Source of the DNA: Herbinix sp.
GTDB lineage: Bacteria > Bacillota > Clostridia > Lachnospirales > Lachnospiraceae
Direction: 5' to 3'
NCBI GenBank assembly: GCA_029240245.1
Contig: JARBTJ010000008.1
Coordinates: 62,001 to 126,000 of the forward strand
Length of the DNA stretch: 64,000 bases
The notes below the pieces were generated by a model, which worked only from the letters and a program-made list of their open reading frames with translations, did no database searches and was not told the DNA's origin. Position numbers and translations under genes: made by a program. This document shows positions 44,365 through 52,931 of the stretch, one piece after another (positions within the stretch are counted from its first letter, which is position 1; each line of letters opens with the position of its first letter).

Positions 44365-45651
44365 TTAAACCTCTACGGATTGCTCAAGAACAAAATCAAC
44401 GGCTTTTTGTACTGCTATATCAGCCTTAATCTGTTCCTTTTCCTTATCACCGATCATTTCCTTTAATTTATCAACTTCCATCTGATACATAGCAGCCATA
44501 TCGGATAATTCTTTCTCTAATTCTTCTTCAGAAACCTCGATATTCTCTGCCTTAGCAATTGTTTCTAATACAAGTCTGCTTTGAATTCTCTTTACTGCCT
44601 GAGGTTTTAAGCTCTCTAAGAATTTTCTGGTATCAGAGCCAGTGAATTTTAAATATTGATCAAGTGCAAGACCCTGATGCTGCAATCTGTGTGCAAAATC
44701 CTCTGCAATCTGGTTAACCTGAGCACTAACCATAGGCTCCGGAATATCCATCGTAGCATTTGCGATAATTTTTTCAACAACATCATTTTCCTTTGCAGTT
44801 TTTGCATCTTTTTCTTTGTTTGATTTTATTGTTGTTTTAATGTTTTCCTTGTATTCGTCTAGGGTATCAAATTCGGATACATCCTGCGCAAAATCATCAT
44901 CTAATTCAGGAAGCTCCTTCATTTTGATTTCTTTCACCGTAACCTTGAATAATGCCGGCTTTCCTGCTAATTCTTCCGCTTGATACTGCTCCGGGAAGGT
45001 AACGTTTACTTCAACTTCTTCGCCGATTGCCTTACCGATTAACTGCTCTTCAAAGGTATCGATGAAGGAGTGGGAACCGATGGTAAGAGCATAATTCTCT
45101 CCCTTTCCACCTTCGAAAGGAACACCATCCACAAAACCTTCAAAATCGATAGAGGTAATGTCTCCATCTTGAACCGGTCTGTTATCAACCGTAATCATTC
45201 TGGAATTCTGCTCGCGTTCTTTGTCAATTTGTGCCATGATTTCATCTTCTGTTACTATAACTTCCTTTTTCTCTACTTCAATTCCCTTATACTGTCCTAA
45301 AGTTACTTCAGGCTTTAAGGCAACCTCAGCAGTGAAGATAAAGGTTTTTCCCTTTTCAACCTGTACTACGTCGATGTCCGGTCTGGACACGATATCGAGT
45401 CCGCTTTCATTTGCAGCTTTTTCGTAAGCTTCCGGAATTAATTCATTCGCAGCATCCTCATAAAAGATACTCGCACCATACATTTTTTCAATAATGGCAC
45501 GTGGAGCTTTTCCTTTACGGAAGCCCTGAACATTTATTTTATCCCTATTTTTAAGATAAGCTTTTTGTAAAGCACTCTCAAATTCTTCAGCGGAAGCTTC
45601 TATTGTAAGCTTTGCCATATTTTTTTCCAGTTTTTCAACTTGTAAACTCAT
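44365..45651 (-). CDS. tig: Trigger factor (ribosome-bound chaperone, peptidyl-prolyl isomerase)
   Basis: 428 residues, full length. The N-terminal ribosome-binding domain has 'VQGFRKGKAPRAIIEKMYG' (the GFRxGxxP signature). The FKBP-type isomerase domain follows ('VQDGDITSIDFEGFVDGVPFEGGKGENYALTIGS'), then the C-terminal helical chaperone arms. The start follows AGGAGGAATTACGCA. The leader carries a repeated Shine-Dalgarno-like segment (45660-45755). Confidence 0.98.
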   Translation of the reverse strand: MSLQVEKLEKNMAKLTIEASAEEFESALQKAYLKNRDKINVQGFRKGKAPRAIIEKMYGASIFYEDAANELIPEAYEKAANESGLDIVSRPDIDVVQVEKGKTFIFTAEVALKPEVTLGQYKGIEVEKKEVIVTEDEIMAQIDKEREQNSRMITVDNRPVQDGDITSIDFEGFVDGVPFEGGKGENYALTIGSHSFIDTFEEQLIGKAIGEEVEVNVTFPEQYQAEELAGKPALFKVTVKEIKMKELPELDDDFAQDVSEFDTLDEYKENIKTTIKSNKEKDAKTAKENDVVEKIIANATMDIPEPMVSAQVNQIAEDFAHRLQHQGLALDQYLKFTGSDTRKFLESLKPQAVKRIQSRLVLETIAKAENIEVSEEELEKELSDMAAMYQMEVDKLKEMIGDKEKEQIKADIAVQKAVDFVLEQSVEV

Positions 45652-45653
45652 TG

Positions 45654-45755
45654 CGTAATTCCTCCTGTATTATGGGGTGAAAAATCCTCCCTGTATTTTG
45701 GGAATTATTTTCCCTGAATTATAGGGTGAGAATATCCCCCCTGTAATATGTACCT
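45654..45755 (-). repeat. Three-fold degenerate repeat with Shine-Dalgarno-like motifs before tig
   Basis: On the minus strand, units of about 30-35 nt repeat: ATTACAGGGGGGATATTC then CACCCT, AATTCAGGGAAAATAATTC then CC, and ATACAGGGAGGATTTTTC then ACCCC. The true site ATACAGGAGGAATTACG follows. Each unit has a purine-rich SD-like core followed by a C-rich segment that could pair with it. Confidence 0.65.
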
Positions 45756-45843
45756 TTACCTTATCCAAATAAGTTACTTCAAATGCATCAATTATTATAA
45801 GGTACATGCTGCCTGTATTTTACAGGCATTTTGACATTAGTAT

Positions 45844-45852
45844 ATTATAACA
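45844..45852 (-). promoter_or_regulatory. Possible extended -10 promoter of tig
   Basis: On the minus strand TGTTATAAT (extended -10), without a good -35. It lies about 190 nt upstream of the tig start and just after glmM. A small hairpin (TGCCTGTA / TACAGGCA, about 45810-45830) follows in the leader. Confidence 0.45.
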
Positions 45853-45889
45853 TATTGATTCTGTAAATACCAGATTTTATTTTCTTTCA

Positions 45890-47239
45890 TTAACCCACGA
45901 TGTGACCGCGATCCTGCATTGCTTGAAATACACGGTTTACATGATATTTACATAAATCTTCGGTTTTTGCTTCTACCATTACACGAATTACCGGTTCCGT
46001 TCCGCTTTCACGGACAATAATTCTACCCTCATTCTTTAGTTCCTTCTCTACTGTTTCAATTACTTCTTTAACTACCGGGTCTTCTTTTACGGCTTTCTTA
46101 TCATTTACCCTTGCATTTTTTAATAGCTGAGGAAAAATAGTAACTTCTTTATGAAGTTCGGAAAGGGTAGACTTGCATTCAAGCATTACCTCCATCAACT
46201 TTAGTGAGGTTAAAACACCGTCACCTGTCGTGGCATGTTTATTAAAAATAATATGTCCGGACTGTTCACCGCCAATGGAATACCCGTTCGCCATCATATT
46301 TTCATACACATATTTATCACCGACTGCCGTCTTTTCATAACGAATACCCTGTTTATCAAAGGCCTCGTAAAGGCCCATATTGGACATAATTGTTGTTACA
46401 ACGGTGTTCTTAACAAGATCGTTGCGGCTCTTCATATAAGCACCGCAAATATAGAGAATTAAATCACCATCAATAATATTACCCTTTTCATCGATTGCCA
46501 AACATCGATCTGCATCTCCGTCATAAGCAAACCCCACATCCAAATGATTTTCTATGACAAATTTCCGAAGAACCTCTATGTGGGTGGAACCGCAATCCTT
46601 ATTGATATTGGTACCGTTCGGGTCACTATTGATCACAAAGGTTTTTGCGCCTAATGCATCAAATACACCCTTAGCAACCGTAGTCGAAGCACCATTTGCT
46701 AAGTCCAGACCGACTTTTTTATCTTGAAAGGATCTTGTTGCAAGTGAAATCAAATAACCGATATAGCGATGACGCCCAATCGCATAATCTACAGTTCTAC
46801 CGATATTTTCCTTTGTCGCAAAGGGTAGGTTATCTACTTCACTGTCTATATAAGCTTCAATCAAATTTTCAACCTCTGCTTCTAACTTATATCCACTTCC
46901 GTTAATAATTTTTATTCCATTATCATAATAAGGATTATGGCTGGCAGAAATCATGATACCACAGTCAAAGCCTTCACTTCTTACAACATAGGATACACTG
47001 GGTGTCGGTGTAACATGAAGCAGATAAGCATTCGCTCCACTCGCTGTAAGTCCTGCAACAAGAGAATACTCAAACATATAGCTGGATCTTCTTGTATCTT
47101 TTCCTATTACAATATTTGCCGGCTTGTTATCCTTTGAATAATAATTCCCCAAAAATCTGCCAACCTTATAGGCATGCATAACAGTTAAATCAACATTAGC
47201 TTCTCCGCGGAAACCGTCCGTACCAAAATATTTACCCAT
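45890..47239 (-). CDS. glmM: Phosphoglucosamine mutase
   Basis: 449 residues. It converts glucosamine-6-phosphate to glucosamine-1-phosphate for UDP-GlcNAc and peptidoglycan. The active-site Ser is in 'MISASHNPYYDNGIK', the Mg2+ loop is 'DGDADRCLAID', the sugar loop 'GGEQSGH' and the phosphate loop 'RESGTEPVIRVM'. It starts after AAAGGAATATAATA and opens 'MGKYFGTDGFRGEAN', typical for GlmM. The palindromic element copy at 47273-47422 lies directly upstream. Confidence 0.98.
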   Translation of the reverse strand: MGKYFGTDGFRGEANVDLTVMHAYKVGRFLGNYYSKDNKPANIVIGKDTRRSSYMFEYSLVAGLTASGANAYLLHVTPTPSVSYVVRSEGFDCGIMISASHNPYYDNGIKIINGSGYKLEAEVENLIEAYIDSEVDNLPFATKENIGRTVDYAIGRHRYIGYLISLATRSFQDKKVGLDLANGASTTVAKGVFDALGAKTFVINSDPNGTNINKDCGSTHIEVLRKFVIENHLDVGFAYDGDADRCLAIDEKGNIIDGDLILYICGAYMKSRNDLVKNTVVTTIMSNMGLYEAFDKQGIRYEKTAVGDKYVYENMMANGYSIGGEQSGHIIFNKHATTGDGVLTSLKLMEVMLECKSTLSELHKEVTIFPQLLKNARVNDKKAVKEDPVVKEVIETVEKELKNEGRIIVRESGTEPVIRVMVEAKTEDLCKYHVNRVFQAMQDRGHIVG

Positions 47240-47272
47240 TATTATATTCCTTTCTTAAATGTATATAAGTTA

Positions 47273-47422
47273 GTCAATTGCAAAACACATATTCTAAAAT
47301 TAATTGCACACAGCATATACGATTGTGGAGCGGAAGTTAAGCCCTATGAGAGTGATGGAGTAAATAAATAGTATTTTTAGTGTGTGCAATAGCAAAAACT
47401 ATATTGTTTCACGATTTCCTAA
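47273..47422 (+). repeat. Palindromic intergenic element, diverged copy (C)
   Basis: Same block order as the copy at 38766: TCAATTGCAAAACACATATTC, then AATTGCACACAGCATATAC, the shared GGAGCGGAAGTTAAGCCC, GTGTGTGCAATAGCAAAAAC and TATATTGTTTCACG. The inner stems are weaker than in copy B. It sits upstream of glmM, in the opposite orientation to that gene. Confidence 0.75.
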
Positions 47423-47548
47423 TCTATATTAGTATATGCCTTAATAAATAAAGTGCATGAATCCATTTCATGGTATGACATGAAAAAGCATTTTCATTTT
47501 AACATAATAATAAGGAATATGAAAAGAAAAATTTTGCACTACATAAAA

Positions 47549-47575
47549 ACATCACCAGCTTAACACCGGTGATGT
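47549..47575. terminator. Bidirectional terminator downstream of the SASP gene
   Basis: Stem ACATCACC / GGTGATGT with an 11-nt loop, and T-runs on both strands. It ends the minus-strand SASP transcript. Confidence 0.85.
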
Positions 47576-47627
47576 TTTTTCTCTTTTGATAGTGAATGAA
47601 TTACCTCTTCACTTTACTTTCTTTTGA

Positions 47628-47846
47628 TTATTGACCTGACATCTGTTGTTCCTGCTGTCTGATCATACGTTTAACCATTTCTCCGCCTACAGAACCGTTC
47701 TGTTTGCTAGTTAAATCTCCGTTGTAACCCTGTTTTAACGGAACACCGATTTCATTAGCGATTTCCATTTTGAAACGATTAAGAGCTTCTCTTGCCTGAG
47801 GAACTTCTGCTCTGTTAGAGCCAGTGTTGTTATTGTTACTTGCCAT
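47628..47846 (-). CDS. Alpha/beta-type small acid-soluble spore protein
   Basis: 72 residues. SASPs coat and protect spore DNA and are cut by the GPR protease at germination. 'FKMEIANEIGV' contains the GPR cleavage region and 'GGEMVKRMIRQQE' is the second conserved block. The N-terminus is Asn-rich. The ATG at 47846 follows GGAGGTGAAATTATTT. It should be expressed in the forespore under sigma-G; I did not find a clear sigma-G promoter in the 300 bp upstream. Confidence 0.97.
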   Translation of the reverse strand: MASNNNNTGSNRAEVPQAREALNRFKMEIANEIGVPLKQGYNGDLTSKQNGSVGGEMVKRMIRQQEQQMSGQ

Positions 47847-48159
47847 AAATAATTTCACCTCCGTATTTTTTCATCAAAGCAACCAAGATACAAAATCAAC
47901 AATTTGTAGGTTCAGCGGTGTAAAATAAGTATTTTCCCGCGAGTGATTTTGTTTTGTTGCCTGTAATCATATTGTTAACCGGTCTTCGTAAAATTATAAT
48001 GGTAATTATTGTTTTTCGTACCAATTATATGACAAAACGACAGATAAGTTAAAGAAAAACCTTAGAATCCTATAATTTTCTAATATCAATGTATTCTATG
48101 ATATCCTCTGGTTGCAGAAATATGCACTGAACGATTTGCCTTCTATTTTACTTACTAAT
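47847..48159. other. Intergenic region upstream of the SASP gene
   Basis: About 310 bp without a gene. I see no confident promoter. A TATAAT-like box on the minus strand at about 48025-48030 lacks a clear -35. The MITE-like element follows on the right. Confidence 0.4.
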
Positions 48160-48286
48160 ATTGTTGGTTAAAGTGCCAAAAGCACCTTCGAGCTTTCATG
48201 CTACAATATACTGATATGCAAGCTTGCATATCAGTATATTGTAGCATGAAAAGTGCGTAGCACATTTTGACACTTTAACCATTGTT
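48160..48286. mobile_element. MITE-like palindrome with 6-bp flanking duplication
   Basis: A 115-bp element (48166-48280) with terminal inverted repeats GGTTAAAGTG / CACTTTAACC. The 56-bp core around AAGCTT is a perfect palindrome (TTCATGCTACAATATACTG arm). ATTGTT occurs directly on both sides (48160-48165 and 48281-48286), as expected for a target-site duplication. It has no coding capacity, so a transposase would be needed in trans. It lies about 150 bp upstream of ddl. Confidence 0.8.
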
Positions 48287-48434
48287 TATTTGTTTCAACA
48301 TATATATGTGTAAAATTTTTATATGAAATGAACTATAGACACTCTTTTCTTAAAAAGCTATAATATAATGAGTAAGAAAATTTTTATGGATATTAGTTAT
48401 GCGTACTTTAAGTCAGTGAAAGTGAGGAATAGGA

Positions 48435-49469
48435 ATGAAAGTAGTTGTATTGGCAGGTGGTACCAGCACAGAGAGAGACGTATCCTTATCAACAGGTAAA
48501 ACAATTTACAAGGCTTTAAAAAATAAAGGCCATCAGGTGGTTTTACTGGATGTGTATTTAGGATACGAAGGTGAAACACATAATATCTTTGACCTTGATA
48601 AGGACTGGACCGCCAATATCGGTGCCATTAAAGAAAACAATCCTGATATCCTTCAGATAAAAGCGCTTAGAAAAGATAATTCAAACAGTTTCTTCGGACC
48701 GAATGTACTTGATATATGCAGTATAGCAGATATTGCATTTCTTGCGCTGCATGGGGAAAATGGAGAAGATGGAAAAATTCAGGCTGCCTTTGATTTGATG
48801 GGAATTAAATATACCGGAACGGATTACTCCAGCAGTGCGCTTGCCATGGACAAAGCAATTGCGAAAGAAATATTTGCATATTATAACATACCCACTCCGA
48901 TCGGCATACATGTAAAAAAAGGTGACACTTACATCTGGAATCTATTTCCATGTGTCGTAAAGGTATGCTGCGGCGGCTCCAGTGTCGGCGTATCCATCGT
49001 ACATTCCGGCAATGAGATGACTGAGGCTTTAGCCAATGCATTTTCCTACGGAAACGAGGTTGTTATTGAACAGTACATCAAAGGCAGGGAATTTTCCGTA
49101 GGTGTAATCGAAGGGCAGGCATTACCGGTCATAGAGATTGCCCCACTGGATGGTTTCTATAATTATAAGAATAAATACCAGGCAGGAAGTGCTATTGAGA
49201 CCTGTCCGGCACAAATCAATGAGCCGATTACGAAACAGATGCAGAATATCGCCGAGGAGGTTTTTAAAGCATTACGTTTAAAAACCTATGCACGTATGGA
49301 TTTTATATTAAACGAAAACAACGAAATCTATTGTCTGGAAGCAAATACCCTCCCGGGAATGACGCCAACCTCACTGCTACCTCAGGAAGCATTGGCCATA
49401 GGCATGGATTTTGAAGCTTTATGTGAAAAAATAATCGATATCTCATTAAAAAAGTACATCAGTGCGTAG
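48435..49469 (+). CDS. ddl: D-alanine--D-alanine ligase
   Basis: 344 residues. It joins two D-alanines with ATP for peptidoglycan precursors. 'VVVLAGGTSTERDVSLSTG' is the N-terminal substrate loop, 'FLALHGENGEDG' the second. The ATP-grasp part has 'YTGTDYSSSALAMDKAIAKE', 'VVKVCCGGSSVGVSIV' and 'YCLEANTLPGMTPTSLLP' (metal-binding Glu and Asn). The serine-rich omega loop is not of the VanA lactate type. It starts after GAGGAATAGGA and precedes murF, its next step, by 44 bp. Confidence 0.97.
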   Translation: MKVVVLAGGTSTERDVSLSTGKTIYKALKNKGHQVVLLDVYLGYEGETHNIFDLDKDWTANIGAIKENNPDILQIKALRKDNSNSFFGPNVLDICSIADIAFLALHGENGEDGKIQAAFDLMGIKYTGTDYSSSALAMDKAIAKEIFAYYNIPTPIGIHVKKGDTYIWNLFPCVVKVCCGGSSVGVSIVHSGNEMTEALANAFSYGNEVVIEQYIKGREFSVGVIEGQALPVIEIAPLDGFYNYKNKYQAGSAIETCPAQINEPITKQMQNIAEEVFKALRLKTYARMDFILNENNEIYCLEANTLPGMTPTSLLPQEALAIGMDFEALCEKIIDISLKKYISA

Positions 49470-49513
49470 ATACAAACAATTGCAGGAATTTATAAATTTA
49501 AGGGGAGCTTTGA

Positions 49514-50869
49514 ATGAAAAATATGACGTTAGCTCAGATCGCTGAGGCCTGTAACGGGAGACTGTTTGGAGATGCTACCATACGGGAAATTTCCGGTGTT
49601 ACTATGGACTCAAGACAGGTACAAAGAGGCGATTTGTTTATTGCCACGGTTGGTGAGCGTGTGGATGGCCATAGTTTTATCGATGATGTATTTGATAAAG
49701 GTGCACTGGCAGTAATATGCGAGAAAGCTCCGGCAAATCCCAAGGGACCTTACATATTGGTAGAAAATAGTCTGATTGCTCTTAAGAATATTGCAAAATG
49801 GTACCGTATGCAGCTTAACATCAAAGTTGTTGGTATTACCGGCAGCGTAGGAAAGACTAGTACGAAAGAATTTATCAGCAGTGTACTTACTAGAAAATAC
49901 AGTGTATTAAAAACAGAGGGCAATTTTAATAACGAAGTTGGCTTGCCACTTACTATATTAAAAATAAGAGATCACCATGAGGTTGCCGTTTTAGAAATGG
50001 GCATCAGCGATTTTGGTGAAATGCATCGCCTAAGTGAAATAGCGAAACCTGATATCTGTGTGATAACTAATATCGGTCAATGTCACTTAGAAAACTTAGG
50101 CTCCAGGCAAGGCATTTTGAAGGCGAAAACCGAAATTTTTGATTTTATGAGTGAAGACGGCAGGGTATGTATCAACGGTGATGATGATATGTTAGCAACT
50201 CTCCAGGAAATTAGGGGTATGAAGCCTATCCGTTTTGGCTTAAATAAAAATAATGATATTTATGCAGATCATATTTTACCCATGGGACTGCATGGCAGCA
50301 CCTGCAGCATTCATGTTAATGACCAAAGCTTTCCAGTGTCAGTGCCTCTTCCGGGTGAACATATGGTATTCAACACAATGGCTGCAGCTTCGGTAGGGAC
50401 TTTACTTAACATGACCAACGCAGAAATTGCCGAAGGGATCAGCATGGTTAAGCCTGTGGGCGGAAGAAGCAATATTATATGGCATGAGGATTGGACAATA
50501 ATCGATGATTGCTATAATGCCAATCCGGTTTCCATGAAGGCTGCCATTGTCTTGCTAAATATGGCAGATACACGAAAAATAGCAGTATTGGGTGATATGT
50601 TTGAACTCGGCAGCGATGAAGTGGAGCTGCACAAGGGGGTTGGTGCCTATGCCGCTGCTTCAAATATCGATGTACTCGTCTGCGTTGGAAAGTTATCCTC
50701 CAGTATGTATGACGGTGCCTGCGAGAAATTCAAGGGAAAACTGTTGTATTTCGAAACAAGGGATAAATTAATAGAATCTTTACCCGCAATCCTCAAAAAA
50801 GGTGATACCATATTGGTAAAAGCATCTCATGGCATGGGATTTGATCAGGTGGTAAAGGCCTTACAATAA
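49514..50869 (+). CDS. murF: UDP-N-acetylmuramoyl-tripeptide--D-alanyl-D-alanine ligase
   Basis: 451 residues. It adds the D-Ala-D-Ala made by Ddl to the UDP-MurNAc tripeptide. 'VVGITGSVGKTSTKEFI' is the ATP P-loop, 'TEGNFNNEVGLPLTIL' the substrate region, 'DDCYNANPVSMKAAI' the Mur-ligase central motif and 'VLGDMFELG' the C-domain. It starts after AAGGGGAGCTTTGA. ddl-murF is a tight functional pair. Confidence 0.97.
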   Translation: MKNMTLAQIAEACNGRLFGDATIREISGVTMDSRQVQRGDLFIATVGERVDGHSFIDDVFDKGALAVICEKAPANPKGPYILVENSLIALKNIAKWYRMQLNIKVVGITGSVGKTSTKEFISSVLTRKYSVLKTEGNFNNEVGLPLTILKIRDHHEVAVLEMGISDFGEMHRLSEIAKPDICVITNIGQCHLENLGSRQGILKAKTEIFDFMSEDGRVCINGDDDMLATLQEIRGMKPIRFGLNKNNDIYADHILPMGLHGSTCSIHVNDQSFPVSVPLPGEHMVFNTMAAASVGTLLNMTNAEIAEGISMVKPVGGRSNIIWHEDWTIIDDCYNANPVSMKAAIVLLNMADTRKIAVLGDMFELGSDEVELHKGVGAYAAASNIDVLVCVGKLSSSMYDGACEKFKGKLLYFETRDKLIESLPAILKKGDTILVKASHGMGFDQVVKALQ

Positions 50870-50962
50870 CAATTCTCCTGACCATCAAATCCACGATTAC
50901 ACATACTACTTCCCCCTCCTGTGACATATATTTATAAAAAGCTTAAATCCAGGATGTCTCAC

Positions 50963-52291
50963 ATGATTGAATTTTTAAAACATTTTAATAATTTTATTTG
51001 GGGAATCCCAATGCCTGCTTTATTATTTGGAGCTCATATTTATTTTACCATACACTTAAAGGGCGTTCAAAAACATATCGGGAAAGCAATCCGTCTCTCG
51101 GTCACTCCGGATACAACCTCCGAGGGTGATTTAAGCGGCTTCGCTTCCCTGACTGCAACCCTGGCCGCAACCATCGGTACGGGGAATATCGTCGGAATTT
51201 CAACTGCGGTTGCGTTAGGTGGCCCCGGGGCCATCTTCTGGTGCTGGCTTACCGGCATCCTTGGGATGGCTACCTCCTATGCAGAATGTTTTCTGGGCGT
51301 ACTCTTCCGTAAAAAAACCTCGGACGGTACCTTTCTTGGTGGCCCAATGTATGCGCTCCAATATGGTCTACATTCAAAATGGCTTGCTGTTATATTCAGT
51401 CTTTTTACACTGGTAGCCTCTTACGGTGTCGGTTGTTCCGCACAGGCGCGAGCGGTCACCGAAACCCTGCATACACTATGGAATCTGCCCGAATATGCGG
51501 TAGGTATCATACTAGCCATTGTTGTAGGTTTGGTTATCGTGGGTGGTGTCAAGTCAATCGGTAAAATATGCAGCAAATTAGTTCCTGCCATGGGTTTATT
51601 CTATATCCTTGGCTGCTTCGTTATTCTTATTATTAATTACAGGTATCTGCTTTCTGCTCTCGAATGGATCCTTCGCTCAGCCTTTCTTCCGTCAAAGCTT
51701 CCCGCCTCAGTCGCCGGAGGCTTTATTGGAAGCACTCTCCGATCTGCTGCTAGGTACGGAATTGCCCGCGGTCTTTTTACCAATGAGGCTGGTCTGGGAT
51801 CTGCCGCTATTGCTGCTGCAGGAGCCAAGACCTCCCATCCGTCCAAACAGGCATTAATATCAATGAGTGCAACCTTCTGGGATACGGTAGTTATGTGTGC
51901 CATCACCGGACTTGTCATCGTAACCAATTTGTTAAGATATCCTTCCTCTGCAGAAGGTTATTCCTTTGCAGAACTCACGACAGCCGCTTTTGCTGTTCTT
52001 CCCTTCGGAAATAAGATTCTTGGGTTTTCCCTGGTTGCCTTTGCTATTGCAACCTTAATCGGTTGGTCTTATTTCGGTGAAAAGGCGGTAGAATACTTAT
52101 TCGGAAAAACCGGAATAAATACCTACCGCGTTTGCTACATTGTTATGATTTTTATAGGCTCTATCATGGCTCTGGATCTTGTTTGGGAACTGACTGACCT
52201 TGTAAATGCCTTTATGGCACTTCCAAACCTGCTCTGCCTTTTATTGCTACGTAAGCGTATCACACCGTACAGTACGGAGGGTAAACCTTAA
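50963..52291 (+). CDS. Alanine/glycine:cation symporter (AGCS family)
   Basis: 442 residues with about ten membrane segments. It takes up alanine or glycine with Na+ or H+. Typical AGCS stretches are 'LAATIGTGNIVGISTAVALGGPGAIFWCW', 'GGPMYALQYGL' and 'GLFTNEAGLGSAAIAAAGAKTSHPSKQ'. The start is uncertain: 50963 has AGG-A seven bases upstream, and ATG at 50954 or GTG at 50921 are alternatives. Its last four bases overlap the convergent DJ-1 gene. It lies downstream of ddl-murF, so alanine supply for the wall is a possible link. Confidence 0.92.
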   Translation: MIEFLKHFNNFIWGIPMPALLFGAHIYFTIHLKGVQKHIGKAIRLSVTPDTTSEGDLSGFASLTATLAATIGTGNIVGISTAVALGGPGAIFWCWLTGILGMATSYAECFLGVLFRKKTSDGTFLGGPMYALQYGLHSKWLAVIFSLFTLVASYGVGCSAQARAVTETLHTLWNLPEYAVGIILAIVVGLVIVGGVKSIGKICSKLVPAMGLFYILGCFVILIINYRYLLSALEWILRSAFLPSKLPASVAGGFIGSTLRSAARYGIARGLFTNEAGLGSAAIAAAGAKTSHPSKQALISMSATFWDTVVMCAITGLVIVTNLLRYPSSAEGYSFAELTTAAFAVLPFGNKILGFSLVAFAIATLIGWSYFGEKAVEYLFGKTGINTYRVCYIVMIFIGSIMALDLVWELTDLVNAFMALPNLLCLLLLRKRITPYSTEGKP

Positions 52292-52845
52292 AGCCAATAC
52301 TGATATTGAATTGCTGCAGCAATTTTCTTTGCCTCAGCTTCTCCGGCGATGCTTTGAATGATAGATAAGGAAAAATCGATTGAGGTTCCCATTCCCTTGG
52401 AAGTTGTCACATTACCATCAACAACCACCGAGGTATTATATATCGTAGCTCCCAATAATTTTTCTTCATATCCCGGATAGCAGACCGCATGTTTGCCGGT
52501 GAGCAAGCCCTTCGTACCGAGAATGCTGGGTGCAGCACAGATTGCAGCCAAGGCTTTGCCCTTAGAATGAAATTCCCTTAATAGACCATCCAGACCCTCA
52601 TGCATGGAAAGATTCGTTGTTCCCGGCATTCCACCTGGTAACACCAACATCTCTGCGTCAGAAAAATCCATGTTTTCAAAAAGATCGTCTGCCAATACGG
52701 TTATCTGGTGAGATCCGGTTACGAGTTTATTACCCGTGATTGATACCATTCTAATATCTATTTTAGCTCTGCGAAGTAAATCAACTACTGTTAATCCCTC
52801 AATTTCTTCAAATCCATCCGCGAGGAAAATATAAACCATTGCCAT
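52288..52845 (-). CDS. DJ-1/PfpI family protein
   Basis: 185 residues. 'LADGFEEIEGLTVVDLLRRA' holds the conserved Glu, and 'ALAAICAAPSILG' the nucleophile-elbow Cys followed by Ala-Ala-Pro, as in DJ-1/YajL. The group includes protein-repair, glyoxalase and thiamine-related enzymes; the exact role here is not known. It starts after GGGAGTTACACT. The gene is convergent with, and overlaps by four bases, the alanine symporter. Confidence 0.93.
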   Translation of the reverse strand: MAMVYIFLADGFEEIEGLTVVDLLRRAKIDIRMVSITGNKLVTGSHQITVLADDLFENMDFSDAEMLVLPGGMPGTTNLSMHEGLDGLLREFHSKGKALAAICAAPSILGTKGLLTGKHAVCYPGYEEKLLGATIYNTSVVVDGNVTTSKGMGTSIDFSLSIIQSIAGEAEAKKIAAAIQYQYWL

Positions 52846-52931
52846 AGTGTAACTCCCTTCTGTACCTTATTTTTCTTTATTATATAGTTGATTTAAATTC
52901 AAATCAATACCGTTTTACTATACTCCCGGAT

